DNA of 64,000 nt from Macrotrachela quadricornifera (Eukaryota; Rotifera; Eurotatoria; Philodinida; Philodinidae). A model generated the notes under the pieces. It was given only the letters and a program-made list of their open reading frames with translations, ran no database searches and had not been told where the DNA came from. The DNA lies in assembly GCA_022393335.1 (NCBI GenBank), contig JAJEKB010020884.1:1-64000 (forward strand), given 5' to 3'. Shown here one piece after another: positions 11,588 to 24,555 of this stretch (position 1 is the first letter of the stretch; every line of letters starts with the position of its first letter). The translations under genes were made by a program, and so were the position numbers.

Positions 11588-14436
11588 TTAATTCGTATGA
11601 CTATGAACTTCTGGTGTATATGTAAAAATGACAATGAATGTCCATAAATGAAGAAGTATTGCATAAAAGAGTACAGCAAGACGAACAATTGGATAACGAC
11701 GTAAAAATATAGTTAAACGAATTCCAAGTTTATCAAGTTCATTTGCTGCACGTTTAACTTTTTTTGTTAAATCAACATCATATGGTGTTTCACGTAATAA
11801 TGGCATACGATAACGAAGATTTTCATAATTTTCACTATCATCAATTGGTATTGATGTTGTTGAATAAATTTTTGATGATTGTTGTAAAGCATTATTTGCT
11901 GTTATTGTTTCATAATCATCTAAACGTTTTTCTAAACGTTCTAATTGCATTGTTAATGAACTTTTATCTGTTTGTAATGTTTCAATTATAGTTTGTTTAT
12001 GTATTAAAGATTCAGTTAATGTTTGTAAACGTTTTTCTAATTCATCATCATTAATATGATTTATTGTTTTTGATGTTAATTGTAAACGAAGACGTTCAAT
12101 TTCATGTTCACGTTCTTTTAATTGTTCATGATGAATTTGTTTTTGTTTATGAAAATCATCTCTTATTGAAGTTAATTCTTGTTTTAATTTACGATAATCT
12201 TGTTCAACTAATATTAAATGTGAATGTTCATCTTTTAATTTTTCATTTAATTGATTTATTTGTTCTTGATATTGTTCATCATTACGTTGATTTAATAATT
12301 CAGATTCTTGAAGTTCATTACGTAATGTATGAATTGTTAATTCTCGTGTTTGTAGTTCTTGTTTAAATAATTCATTTTCACTTTTTAATTCTTCATATTG
12401 AATAGAAGCCCAATTAGAAGATATCGATGATGATGATGTTGTTGCAGGTGGATTTCCTACTAGACTAACATCGAGAATAGTAGAATCATCATTAGTACCA
12501 CTTGTTTCAGTTACTAGAAAAAGTATGACAGTAATTAATGAAATAAAAAGCAAAATCGAGATTAAAGATTTTAAAAAGACTAGTTCCTACCTATTCATTT
12601 TTCTATCTATAGTCTGGATATTATAGAATATGATTTATCAATATTAAGATTTAGACAGGAACGCATTCTCATACTATTCCATAGTTTGTAATTATATTTA
12701 CTTCTAATCATAATTGATTGTTTGAAATTTTCAAATATATATACTCTTGTTTATTAACTCATAGATATTAAAAATAGAAATCGTTGATATTTGCATCGTT
12801 TTGCTCTATATAAAAATCAAAGGACATTTGAGAAGCCTTTAATCTATAGAAAAGATCACATCGTAAAAATTATGCTGAATTCGTAATCATACGCTAGTAG
12901 TGCAAAATAAATACATTAAACTGATTTATTATTTAGAAATATTCATTCAATATTACTAAAAATAGATTTTAAGAAAAAAGAACGATCTTAATAATTAAGC
13001 AAATTACGAGTATATATTATCGATGAAACTTAATCCCAACGAAACCAAAAGAAAAGTGTATTTCATATTCGACAAATTCATATACTTATATTATGATTTG
13101 ACATCTCATGTCTATTCTATAAATAGAAATAACTAAATTATATATAAGTTCGGATCTTTTTCGAATATAAAATTTCATCTATAGATGAAATCTCCTATTT
13201 CTAAAACAGATTTAATAATAGATATTGAATATTCTCATTAATAAAAATCTTTTTTTTCTTGTCTTTAACTAACCATGTTGATCTCCAATAGTTGGTGTAC
13301 TACTTCTATATTGTACAATATCTTTAAGTTTAATAATTAATTTATCTTTTGTTTGTAAAATTCTTTGTGCTTTAGCTTTATATTCATTCATATCTTGTTC
13401 TAATTGATTAATTAAATTTTTTGCATGTTTTGTTTGTTGTTGTTGTTCATATAATTGTAAATGTTCATCATTTAAACGTTTTTCAGTTAATCTTAATTGT
13501 TCAACTAATTGTTGATTTTCATTATTGAAACGTTCATTTTCATTTATATTTTGTTCTAATTCTTTTTCTAATTGTGTTATACGTGATTGTAAAAAATCAT
13601 ATGATTGTGTTTGAATATTAGATGAATTTTGTAATAAATTTGAATAATCATTTTGTAATTGTTCATATTGAGATGTTTTTGTTTGTAATAAATCATCATA
13701 TTCAGATAAACGAACACGAAGTAAACCTATTTGAGAATCTTTTGCTGATAATATTTCAATAGAATCTGTTTCACGTGTACGTAAATTATGTAATAAAGCA
13801 TCAGATTCATTTATTTGTTGTTGATATTGAAGTTGTTGACGTTTATATATTTGTAATTCATTTTCATATTGATTTTTATCATGTTTTAATGTTTGAATTT
13901 CTGCTTGAAGTGAAGTTATTAATTCTTTATCAGAATTTTTAGTAGTAGATTCTTCAATTGGTAAAATATTCTGAATAAAAAACAAAAGAAAAGAAAATGA
14001 AAATTAGGTTTTTTATATTCTGTTTTACTAAAACAAGTTCTTTATTATTATCATGAGTTGGTGTTGCTGGAGGATCATCAATAGAAACACTAGATGAACT
14101 ACTTGTACGTCTTTTATTATTCAAAGATGTAATACGAATTGGTTTCTTTGTGTCATTATTATTGATTGGTGTTGAACTATTAAGATAATTAATAAGATCT
14201 GCTTCATCAGATTTTTTAGTACGACGTGTTGGTATTATTGTTGTTCGATTCGTTGGAATACGATTGATAGTAGGTTGATTTGATGGTATGGATGGAGTAA
14301 ATGATGGTGTATTAGGAATAAATTCAACTTGAGTTTGTTTTGGTGGTAAAGTTGATGGTTGTTGATGAAAAGCTGCATTTGTTTGTTGATCAACTCGATT
14401 TAACATATCTTCAGCTTGTTTTAGTAACCAAGACAT
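11588..14436 (-). CDS. GOLGA5: Golgin-84 (golgin subfamily A member 5)
   Basis: Three exons on the minus strand, 14436-14029, 13970-13274 and 12513-11588 (2,031 nt, 676 aa; human golgin-84 is about 730). It is a Golgi tethering protein anchored by its C-terminus, which captures transport vesicles and helps maintain Golgi ribbons. The N-terminus MSWLLKQAEDMLNRVDQ matches the conserved golgin-84 start. It is followed by a Ser/Thr/Pro-rich stretch (residues about 25-130), a very long coiled coil rich in Gln, Glu and Lys (about 150-600), and a C-terminal hallmark: RLTIFLRRYPIVRLAVLFYA, then a membrane segment (LLHLWTFIVIFTYTPE) close to the end. Intron 2 is long (760 bp) and no transposon was seen in it. 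Intron 1 is short (58 bp). Identification is firm from both ends and the overall layout. Confidence 0.93.
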
Positions 14437-16273
14437 AATTAAAAATTTTAAATAAAAACAATTTAATAGAAATTAACAATAATTATAAGAAAAATAAGTG
14501 ATTGCGTATATAATATATTATAATAGAATAACAGAACATATTAGAAATGATTCATTTGAAATGATTCAAAATACCAATAGATTGGTTAACAATAGATGTC
14601 TCTTTATTATTTTAATTTAACTGACAGAAAATATTTTGTCTTCATTCTAGTATTCGCTATATATCATTTTTTTTGTAGAATGACGAGAGATTTGATATTG
14701 AGACTCCGGATGGATGTATGACAACTTAACGATAATGAAAAGAAAAGCAAAAATCTTCCGATGAATATTTCAACAAAGTGTTAATGACTTGAAAAGTTTC
14801 ACATAACTAAGAGATAATTTTAATTAGGAATGTTTTGTTTATTAAGAATTTATATATTTGAATAGAAGAAAATACTATTCATTTATCCTTTATTAGACTG
14901 ATACTGTTTTGTTAGAATGAGGTTATATTCATTTGTTGCTTTCAATGCTATATATGTATAAGATCTTGTTTTTGTTGCACAAGAATCAGTTTCAAAGTAA
15001 ATTCATCATTATTATTTATTTATTTGTATTAGTAAATATAAGTATGAATGTATTTGATTTTTTTTGGAAGAATAGACAACTTTAATCGAATCATATGGTA
15101 CACAAATGATCGTATATAATCGATAATTTTGATTAAGATTGTTGGATGATAGCAAGTTTTTTTTACGATTTGATAACTTTAATAGTAACTATGTGCTAAT
15201 ACTTTTTCTATCTATTTCTTTACTGTCAAAGAACTTTCTTTGAGCATCTTTAAGTTCTCATCACCTTTTTTAACCTGTTTTCTATCATATGAAAGTTCAT
15301 GAAAAATAGAATTATGAAAAGTTTCAAATTTTAGATGTATCACTAAACATTTTCACGAATACTCCTCAATCATTAAAACATTAGATTTTTTCGCCTTTTG
15401 GTTTTTTTGTAAAACAATTTTCGCTGATCATTTTGATATTTGATGAGTAAATAATAACTTTAAGGTTAAAATATTCATAAACATCTTAACTCCATCATTC
15501 TCAACAGCTTCAGATTGCCAGCATTTTAAGTCTAGTATCACTTTTTATTGATAAAATTTTAAAATTTTTTTAGCAAAATGATCAACGAAGGGAATTCTAT
15601 AAAGTTTAAAAGGCGAAAAACATTTGATGTTTTAATGCTCAAATGTCTGTGGAAGTATTTATTTTCTAAGTTTCCATGTCCGTCCTATACCAAACTAACC
15701 AAGACCAAAATTGTTTTTAATATCTATTTCAAGAATCTTTCAAGTTCATTTTTATGACTTTCAGGTTTGATGCATAATGTTTAACATTAATTGCCATGAT
15801 CTGATACATTCGTTTAAGCTTCATATCTACAAGAAGATGCTAAGAGTTCAAAAATGTACACTCAAAATATATTATGAACTAGTAACAACCATTATTGATA
15901 TAAATACAGTTATATAAGACTATCTAAATATGATCGCTTCTATACTGTGTACAGTTCGTATATGATAATCGTGTCCAATCACTGGGAAACTGTCTATAAT
16001 AATATCATTTTAGGATCTCAAGATGCAATGCAGTCGTACCTACAATTAATTCACAATCTTGTATCAATTGTAAAATAAAATTTTATTCATGAATACATAT
16101 ATATTTGTTCTAGATTCGTATTTAACACAAATTTCAAATAAATCAAATCTTTTTATGGTTATAATCAGATTTAGTCGAAAATGAGAGAACAACAGCAGAC
16201 TTGAATAGAATCTTAGTCTTCAAGCATCCGCATGTGACTTAATGGGCTTATCATGGAATCGCAAAACCGAAGC
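14437..16273. other. Intergenic region upstream of golgin-84
   Basis: Non-coding. It includes the golgin-84 promoter side and the 3' UTR of the Ig/FN3 receptor gene. Its only structure is the inverted-repeat element at about 15285-15766. Confidence 0.5.
15285..15766. mobile_element. Degenerate inverted-repeat (MITE-like) element
   Basis: The left arm includes CATTAAAACATTAGATTTTT, TCGCCTTTT and CGCTGATCATTTTG (about 15372-15436). The right arm, in reverse complement, has CATTAAAACATCAAATGTTT, TTCGCCTTTT and CGTTGATCATTTTG (about 15575-15650). Weaker similarity extends outward to TGAAAGTTCATGAAAAAT on the left and TGAAAGTCATAAAAATGAAC on the right. The arms have unequal length, so this is an old copy. 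No target duplication was identified. Confidence 0.5.
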
Positions 16274-19200
16274 TTATGATGTATCCCTTCGACCAAACAT
16301 AATAAAATCATCATCACCATCCATCGGTGTATATTTTGGGTCAGTTAACTGATTCGATTCGCTACTATCATTTTCTGGTTCAATTGGAAAATCTGTTCCT
16401 TCATTATTAGTGTTTATTAAATCTTCAGTAGCAGGATGAACTATCACGGACTAAAATGCGACATTTGTTATTTGAAAGTTTTTAGTTAAACTAAATATCT
16501 TACAGGAATAGTTTGAGTTATTTGTTTTCTTTGATAAACTCTATATATACAAAGATTAATTAGAAATAAATATAGATATTAAACTACTTACGAATAAATT
16601 CCAGTGGAAATAAGTAATATTATAAAACATAAAACAATAATGATAGGTATAATTATGACTGGTAGATTTATAAAATCTCAAATAGAATAAGAATAAAATT
16701 TATGATTTTATTTATATAATATCTTACTACATTGATTTGATGTTTTTATTTCTTTACATTCTTCAAGAGCATATGTATCATTTAATGTTTGTCGACATTT
16801 TATACATATCTCATAAGTTGTATTGCATAGAAGTTCAATAATCATAGTATTGCGTTTTGATTCAATTGGTGTCCATGTCTAATTGAAATATTGAAATAAT
16901 TGTTTAGTTAATTTAAACTTACTTTATTGATATTAAAATTTGTTTTTGGTGCAATACTTTTTTCACAGATTGCTGGTGAAGACATAGTTGTGAATTGAAT
17001 TTGAATTTTATTTTTTGATAAATTTTGTAAAACAAAATTAGGTTTGATCACAAAAACTAAAATAATATTATTATCTTTAAATATATCAATAATTTATAAA
17101 CAAAAAAGATGGTTAATACATTTAATTTTTCACTTTTTATTCTCTGAAATTTACAAAGAATGGTTCTTGTATAAAATAAGTTTAAAAACAAAAAAAATAT
17201 TATCAAATACATCTCTTGCATTCATTGAAATTGATTCAAATATTAATATGACATGTCATATACTTGTTGATAGTCTATTCTGATCTAGATTTGAGTATAT
17301 AATCATAAATGAAAGTTTTAATAATGTGCTAACAGCTATTGTAAACTCGAAAGTTTTGGAATATTTATTTGCTAATGAAAGTCAAAACAAAAACCTTTCA
17401 GTTTAACCATGAAGGAGAATGTAAAATAAATATCAGCATACAAAAGAATAAATACTAACAACAATTAGACAATCACAAAAAGAAAAAATATGTAAAAATC
17501 TGCAACAATTTTCAGTTATCTAAACTAGTTTTTTATTAAAACATGGGTCTAGCCAGATTCTCTTCAAGTTTGAAATCTCCGATAGTTCTATTCTAATACA
17601 CGAATTCCATGCTATTGATCGAAAGACATTTAATCGAAAGATAATCATATTTTTCTTTTCATTTGTCCACTGCCAGAACAAAAGTTCAGTTTTATCTTCT
17701 AATTATCTCTGTGAGTACATGTGCAGTTTAAGCACACTCTTGCCCTCATTCTCAAGATTCCGATATGCTGCTTTTCATAAAAATAAAAATAATGTAAATA
17801 ACATTATTACCCTAATACACTTATAAGGTTTAATCACATGACTTGGAAGAACTAAAATGAGTTATTTGTGACGTCAAATTCATTTCTTTTTACAAGAACC
17901 CATGGCTGAAATCAGTTTTGTCTCTCAATAAAGAACTATTATATATTCAAACAATCGGCATGCTGTATTATTAATAAGACGATAAAAAAGTTTTGACCTG
18001 TGGGATAGGGAAAATTCTCATTCCACAATATTCGGACAATGATTAGAAAAATGAATATACAAAAGTTGAATACTATGAGGGAAGATGAAGGAGTGACATA
18101 TAACTCCATTTTCATTCGAGGAATCATTTCATAAAAGCTCTAAGAAAACCATATGTTTTTGTATGTTTCACCAATCGATGATTTTTACTGTTCCTGACTT
18201 CATACTATGCATATCAGTATCTCTACCGTTATCGATTCTGACTGAATTACACTCGTAGGAAAAAGTCCTTCCCATCTCCTCATTTTCTTTATATTCAACT
18301 TTTTATTCTCAGATCAAGGCTAACTACAAGATTGATTTGACTACTTTATTTTAGTGTAGTGTATCATTGATTACGATTTGCTTTCGTGAATACTATATAT
18401 CTTGCGTGCAATTAACCACTGCTACAAATGACTCAGTTGACAAAATGCTTCACAACTGAGCTATTTCATTTTCTACTATCTTCTAAATAAATTACCAGTT
18501 TATAACTATTAAACTCTCTATAGCATACTCGATTATACAAATTCAGATACATTAAATCCAGTAAAATATCGAAAAAAGAAATAACTGAGTTATGTGCACT
18601 GATGGTCAATTCCACAAAAAAAGTGTCTAGTTTTTATCGAAATAAATCGTGATGAATGATATACTACACTAAAATAAAGTGTTTAAGTCATTCTTATAAT
18701 TAGCCTTGATTTGTGCATAAAAAGTTTGATATAAAAAGAATGAGGGAAGAGGAAAGACATTTTTCCAATGAGTTTAACCTAATAATAATCACTCACTTGG
18801 AGTCATATTGAAACGATAAAATGTTGTACCAAAATAGGGTAAGATTATTTTCATATTCATAATTACTCCATTCGGAAATTCACCACCTACAGTCGGTAAC
18901 CATTTAAATACTAAATATTTATCAGTACTTTCATTTTTTAAAAAATCATATTTTGTACTATATGATAGTCTATTAAATAAAATCAATTAATTTTCTGAAC
19001 ATTATTCATAACTCACACATCAGAACTTTCAGTAAATTCAAATTCAGTTGGAAAATCATTGTGAATAGCACGTGCCATTGTTGATGCATAAATAATACAT
19101 TTAATATATTGTCTGTCATATACTCGACATGGTTCAGTTAATTTAACTATACCTGGCTTAGCTGAAAATGATATTTTACTATTTAATCATTGAAATTAAA

Positions 19201-20454
19201 TCTGTAACGAGTGGCACATAATAAAAAAACCGCAAAGTCTCCAACTCTTTTAGAGCACTTCCTAGTACATTCGAGATTCCATTTAAGATTCATTCAATAC
19301 AGAATTTTTCATTCTACAAAACTATCTATTTTGTTTTCCAAATATGTTTTTTCTGTCAACAAAAATTGACAGCGACTAAATCGTCCAACTACGACTGTCA
19401 GAAGATAATACAATTATCAAAAATATCTTTAAATAGCAGTTCTGCAGAAATTTGAAACTATGCATCTCGTGATATCTTATAAGTTTAAAGAGCGAAAACA
19501 CTCTTTTCTGATCGATCTTTTTTTTCTGAACAATCTAAAGGTTTCTCTTGTTCGGCTTGAATATTATGCTATTTTGTTCAGGATTATATTCTGCATCTTA
19601 TGATGTACTAATAAACCAATCATAGAGTACAGTTGACTTTTGAAAATACGAATTTCGATAGCATATTCTTGGCATCATAGAGGAGAAAGCTCTCTTTCTA
19701 TTGATACTGAGGACTCTACATTTAGAACCGAAGTTGATGAGCGGAGGCTTACACAAATTGGTAGATATTCAAGGAAAATAATAAGAAATTGCAGTTGCAC
19801 GATTTAGTCACTGTCAATTTTTCTTATTTTTTGTCAATAGAAAAAACATATTTGAAAAATAAAATACACAGTTTTGTAGAGCGAAAAATTCTATATTGAA
19901 TGAACCTAAAACAGAGTCTCCAATATGCTGAAAAATGCTTTAAAAAGAGGAAAACTTTGTGGTCTGTTTATTATGCTCCATCCGTTATATATATATATAT
20001 GTGTGTGTTTACCTTTAGCAATAACATCGGCGCGAGTTCCTTTATTTTGCTTTCCTTCTACATGACAAAATAAATGAAACATTCCAATATATTTCTTTAA
20101 TTGAATACGAATATGTTTTGTTGTTATGTTTAATTGGTCAGTGGTAATATTTATGTAATCATTTGAAATATTTTTTGATAAATTAATATGTAATGGTAAA
20201 TTTTCTGGTTGATGATTAATACAAAAGAAATCAACAGTACTTATTGAATTTAAAACAACAAAATTTGGTACTAAAAGAATACTTATAAATAATTATAAAA
20301 CTAAAGAAAATTTTTTTTTTGCTTTTCTTTTACCTAATTCAATATCTGATGAACGAAATTTTTCTGTAGTTGTTTGTGTGTTATATGGTTGTATTAGAAT
20401 AGATATAATTACAATGAAGGAAATAGCACATTGTTTCTTGTGAATAAACATCAT
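16274..20454 (-). CDS. Ig/FN3-type single-pass receptor, cytokine-receptor-like
   Basis: Nine exons on the minus strand: 20454-20334, 20270-20013, 19161-19017, 18969-18797, 17056-16923, 16878-16728, 16676-16592, 16540-16504 and 16450-16274. They sum to 1,281 nt (426 aa) with every phase consistent. Seen: a signal peptide (about 8-25); an N-terminal Ig-like domain with one Cys pair and many N-glycosylation sites (about 40-125); a Cys-containing segment (EPCRVYDRQYIKC); an FN3-like domain (YLVFKWLPT..FPNGVIMN); a second FN3-like domain (TWTPIE..LLCNTTYEICIKC); one membrane segment (LPVIIIPIIIVLCFIILLIS); and an acidic cytoplasmic tail of about 80 residues ending FGRRDTS. The order resembles class I cytokine receptors of the gp130/Domeless type, but there is no WSxWS motif and no YxxQ STAT site. 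It could equally be another Ig/FN3 adhesion receptor. Introns 2 and 4 are long because of MITEs; the rest are 44-63 bp. Confidence 0.72.
18247..18777. mobile_element. MITE-like inverted-repeat element in receptor intron 4
   Basis: Arms at about 18247-18388 and 18635-18777 are imperfect inverted repeats. The left arm reads ATCAAGGCTAACTACAAGA and CTTTATTTTAGTGTAGTGTA. The right arm in reverse complement reads ATCAAGGCTAATTATAAGA and CTTTATTTTAGTGTAGTATA. Ends are TTACACTC and TTAAACTC. There is no ORF. It belongs to a different family from the TATAACGGGTGG elements. It occupies about a third of the 1.74-kb intron and ends about 20 bp from the exon 4 donor. Confidence 0.7.
19205..19988. mobile_element. 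MITE in receptor intron 2, related to family A at its ends
   Basis: Inverted arms of about 185 bp (19205-19392 and 19798-19988). The left starts TAACGAGTGGCACATAATA and the right, in reverse complement, starts ATAACGGATGGAGCATAATA. Inside, both arms share TTCATTCAATA, TCTACAAAACT and CAAATATGTTTTTTCT. The ends resemble family A (TAACGGGTGGCACA) but the internal sequence differs, so it is a separate subfamily sharing terminal motifs. It fills most of the 851-bp intron. Confidence 0.75.
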
Positions 20455-22126
20455 TTTCTATGATTGAAATATTAGATGTGTAGTTAATCGTGATTCTTTT
20501 CTTCTTACAACAGAAAAAAATTCTTTTTATATAGATTAAACAAATAGAATCTTTTTCCAATACAAAGTAAATATATAAACAAAAAAAGAAATGGATATTT
20601 TAGTATGAATGAATTTCATTATTTAAATTAATGACATCTTTTCATCTACTAACGTAAGAAATAATATATGTATTTATTTATATCTGCTTTTACCTTGAAT
20701 TATAATTGATTTTAAATTGGAAAAAAAAATGAAAATAATGTATATTTTTCTTATCGGAAGGTATAATTTAATTCATATCGATTTTTAGTTTTTACTTTAA
20801 AACAAGAAATTTGGAATATTCCTAATAAATAAACTTACATAAGACGGTAGTTCGATTGTGAATATGTTCTTTATATAACTTTCATTATAGTTTAGTTTTT
20901 CATGTAATGACAATCTTACAACTAATATTTGATCAATCTAAATTATAATAGACAAATTTTTTCAGTTCGGGAACTTTCATATGATTAGTCACAGAACGAA
21001 AAAAATTTTATATGTATATATATCCATTCATTATGTATATACATCGTAAATGTCCATTCGTTATGCATATAAATATAAATGTTAGTCATCTACATTATAT
21101 TTTACATTCAGGGACGTTTTTCCTATCTAAATTAAATCAATTTTGTTGTGACATTAAAGACTGGCCAAGGAAAAAAGACGAGACTAGCGTGCTCTTGAAA
21201 TACAATGGGAGTATCGAGAAAGTATAGTGGAAGTCACGGGAAAAGCAAATGCTTTGAATCATCTAAAAATCAAAACTAAATCATGTGAAAAAAATGAATT
21301 TGAATGATTCAGAAATGGTTTTAAATCGTCAAAACTTATTTTAAAGCACAGAATCAGAAATTACTGTTCCCTCTTGATAGAAGTACAAGGAAGCACGGTA
21401 AGAGTATGCACTCCAAGAATCCCATTTTTCTCCCTTCGAGTTAAATCATGCACAGAAGCCTCTAGTAATGTAAAATAAACAATACTTTTTTTCTTTTCTT
21501 TTATACTATTGACATTCGTCTATTGACAAGAATATGTCACTTGAAAAAAAACTGACTATAAAAGTAAATGTAATAATGATAAAACCGAACTCAAAACTAT
21601 TTTCTTTCCTTGGATAGAGCTTTCTCTTGTAAATTTTGATACTCCTTTGATAGTATCATTTGTTATTATTTAAAGGTAAGATAATAACTAATTAAAAATA
21701 TTCAACGTCTTCCTCAAAAACTGATCTCAGCCAAGCGTGACATTTTATCTTTATTTTGCTTTGAAAAACTAGAGTACAGTAAAGGTATAATGCCACCCCT
21801 AATCTGTGGCAAGGTATTTTCAAATGGCATGAAATGTTTAGAAATGCTGACTTTTTATGTAAAAAAAAAAGAGTCATAAGTTGAAGATTTTAAAAAAGTG
21901 ATCTAAAATTAGGGTTCTATTTACATCAGTGTTTGTAGATGTTTTTTAAAAAAATAGACTGCTATATTTCGTCTCTTGACATACTCTTTGAAACACAGAA
22001 AAAATAAATATACAGAATAACGTAAACAGAGAATTTTAGATCCTGCGATAGGAAAACGAAAAACATTTTTTAATATTTTTCAACGAAAATCATTATAAAA
22101 ATTTTGAGCAAAAATTTGATATTAAC

Positions 22127-22727
22127 ATACTCGGCATGATGTGAGTCAGTAGTGATTCATGACAAAAAAATTGAATATCTCCACTCTATTCTTACCAAAT
22201 GAACCAATTTTTTTTGCCGATACGAGAGAAATATTTACAGTTTTTATTCGTAGCGGAGAAACATTACTAAACGCTATGGTAAGATGTTATAATTAACATC
22301 AAGAAGCACCATAATCTTCTGCAATTTTCGAATAAATATAATTATATTTGTATTCTAAGAGTTACTTTGGATAAGTCGATCCTTATAAATTCAGCAAGTT
22401 CTCACAAATTAAACTCATATTTGTTTTAAATTATAGACGAATAATTCTATTATAATATGTTTTAGATTAAATTAAAACTATTAGTTACAATTTTAAGTTT
22501 TCATGTATTTACATAATTTCTTTTAGAAATATGTACGAGATTATATATCGTTTTCAGAATCACTTACAACACTTACGTGAAATTCATTGACGTTCCTCTT
22601 CTGTATGAAATTTTAAACATTCTTCTATGATCAACAAAAAAAGACCAATTTATTTGGTTAAAATAGAATGGAGATATTTAATATTTTTTATCATGAGTCA
22701 CTGGTGATTTACGTCGTGCCGAATATA
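22127..22727. mobile_element. MITE-like inverted-repeat element
   Basis: The left arm (about 22127-22212) reads ACTCGGCATGATGTGAGTCA and later GAATATCTCCACTCTATTCT. The right arm (about 22640-22727) in reverse complement reads ATTCGGCACGACGTAAATCA and later AAATATCTCCATTCTATTTT. Weaker similarity continues inward. There is no ORF and no clear target duplication. Confidence 0.65.
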
Positions 22728-23566
22728 TTTAAAAAATACTCAATATCTATTCAGTTTGTTTTTTTTATACAGTGGCTTTTACGAACGACGTTGATGAATG
22801 TATTTTGGAGACGATCACTGAAAACATTATTAATACTAAGTAAGTAGCATTAAATGGATTATACTTGTAGTTGTTTGATTAGTTTCATTAAATATTCTTA
22901 CGTTTTCTTTCTATATAAAAGAATATTAATATTCAAAAGAAAAATATTTTTGTATGTATATCTCATTTCAATTTTTAAATTTCCATGTTGAGTTATAAAA
23001 AGTTTCGTTCTACTCATACATCTATCTTATATTTTATATATAATCTTTAAAAAAAATTTTCTCTTCATACTTAGTGTCATATCCATTGTATAACTAATCG
23101 TAATAAAAAGTTTTATTATTCAATATATAAATATTTTCATTCCTAGTGAAAAAATACCATCTTTGACAAAAAAAAAACAATTCCATCGAAATATTGAAGT
23201 TTTATTTTATCAATTTTTACTAATTCTCGCAATTCACTATAATATAAAATAAATCACGTAAAACTAAAAATTTAAAATCGTATATATATTTTACTTACTA
23301 CTAACGATAATATTTGGTCGAATAATTATACTTTAATCGCTTATTGATGAATAAACTAAATTATAAACACCGACATAATCAAATAATTTAATAATAATTT
23401 CTATAATTATATTTTTTAAGGTTGCTTTTATACATAGAAATTTCAATATACATCTCAAACATAATATCTAAAAATCAGATTCTATTAAAAACAAATTGTA
23501 AAAATATTTTTCTTTCAAATTATTCATACTTAAAACAAAATATGAGAGACGGCTATAATAAATATC

Positions 23567-24555
23567 ATTAACTAACGGGTATTTATAAAATACGCACTCA
23601 CCTACTCTGATCGCCGTTTCAACCGAAGATAGTATCAATTCATAGAGCATAAAACTCTGCACTCATATGAGCTCACTCTGACCTATATCTTAACAAAACA
23701 AGTAATAGTCGTTAATAAACAAAACTATTAAAGATACCCATTATGTATACACCAAATCCAATTCGAATCAAATCTAAAGACGAATGTAACGGTGACCATA
23801 ATCGGTCTACTGGTAACTAATATCGATCGGTATATCCTATAGTATATCCGTAATTCGTCATGCCCCATCCTACAGAAGCACCTATATGTCCTTATAATCT
23901 ATTTGGAGTGCCCATCATAGGCCCTTGTAGGCTATTTAAGAGTATCTTTTATCGATTCTTTTGGTTTATTTGAGGTACTCTTCATAAGTCTTCATGGTCT
24001 ATCATGAGGTCAGCATTGAATAGGGACTTAAGAATTATGAAGGTGCTCCAAATACGGCATAAGCAGTTATAATGGGTACTTTGAAATAGCTTATAAGGAC
24101 CTATAGATGCTTCTATAGGATAGGGCATGACGAGTAACGGATATTCTATAGAATAACCCATGAGGACTAATAGGAACTTCTTTCATTGGATAGGCAATGA
24201 AGACTTATGGATACCTACCGATGGAACAATTACCGAACGATATTGGTTACCAGTGGATCGATTATAGTCACCGTTACATCCGTCTTTAGATTTAATTCGA
24301 ATTGGATTTGGTGTATACATAATGAGTATCTTTGATAGTTTTGTTTATTAACGACCATTACTTGTTTTGTTAAGATGTGGATCACAGTGGGTCGATACAA
24401 ATGGTATTTGATTCTTTTTTCATAAATGTTTTGCAGATAACGGGTCAGAGTGAGGTCATAGGAGTGGAGAGTTTTATGCTCTATGAATTGATACTGTCTT
24501 TGATTGAAACGACGATCAGAGTGGGTGAGTGCGTATTTTACAAATACCCTTAACT
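23567..24555. mobile_element. Large foldback (palindromic) element
   Basis: Nearly the whole 989 bp folds on itself. Outer left: GGGTATTTATAAAATACGCA; outer right in reverse complement: GGGTATTTGTAAAATACGCA. Further in, both arms carry CATAGAGCATAAAACTC, the TAACAAAACAAGTAATGGTC-like block, CACCAAATCCAATTCGAAT and CGTCATGCCCYATCCTAYAG. Arms are about 400-490 bp with a short central loop near 23.99-24.04 kb. The right arm has an insertion of about 65 bp near 24.38-24.44 kb. It is less AT-rich than its flanks, has no significant ORF, and has a fragment at about 5428. A foldback DNA transposon is the simplest reading; a complex palindromic satellite is an alternative. Confidence 0.75.

Noticed and set aside
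11764..12366. Plus-strand ORFs rich in Leu/Val/Asn
   Set aside because: They are antisense shadows of the golgin-84 coiled coil (Gln/Glu/Lys codons read backwards).
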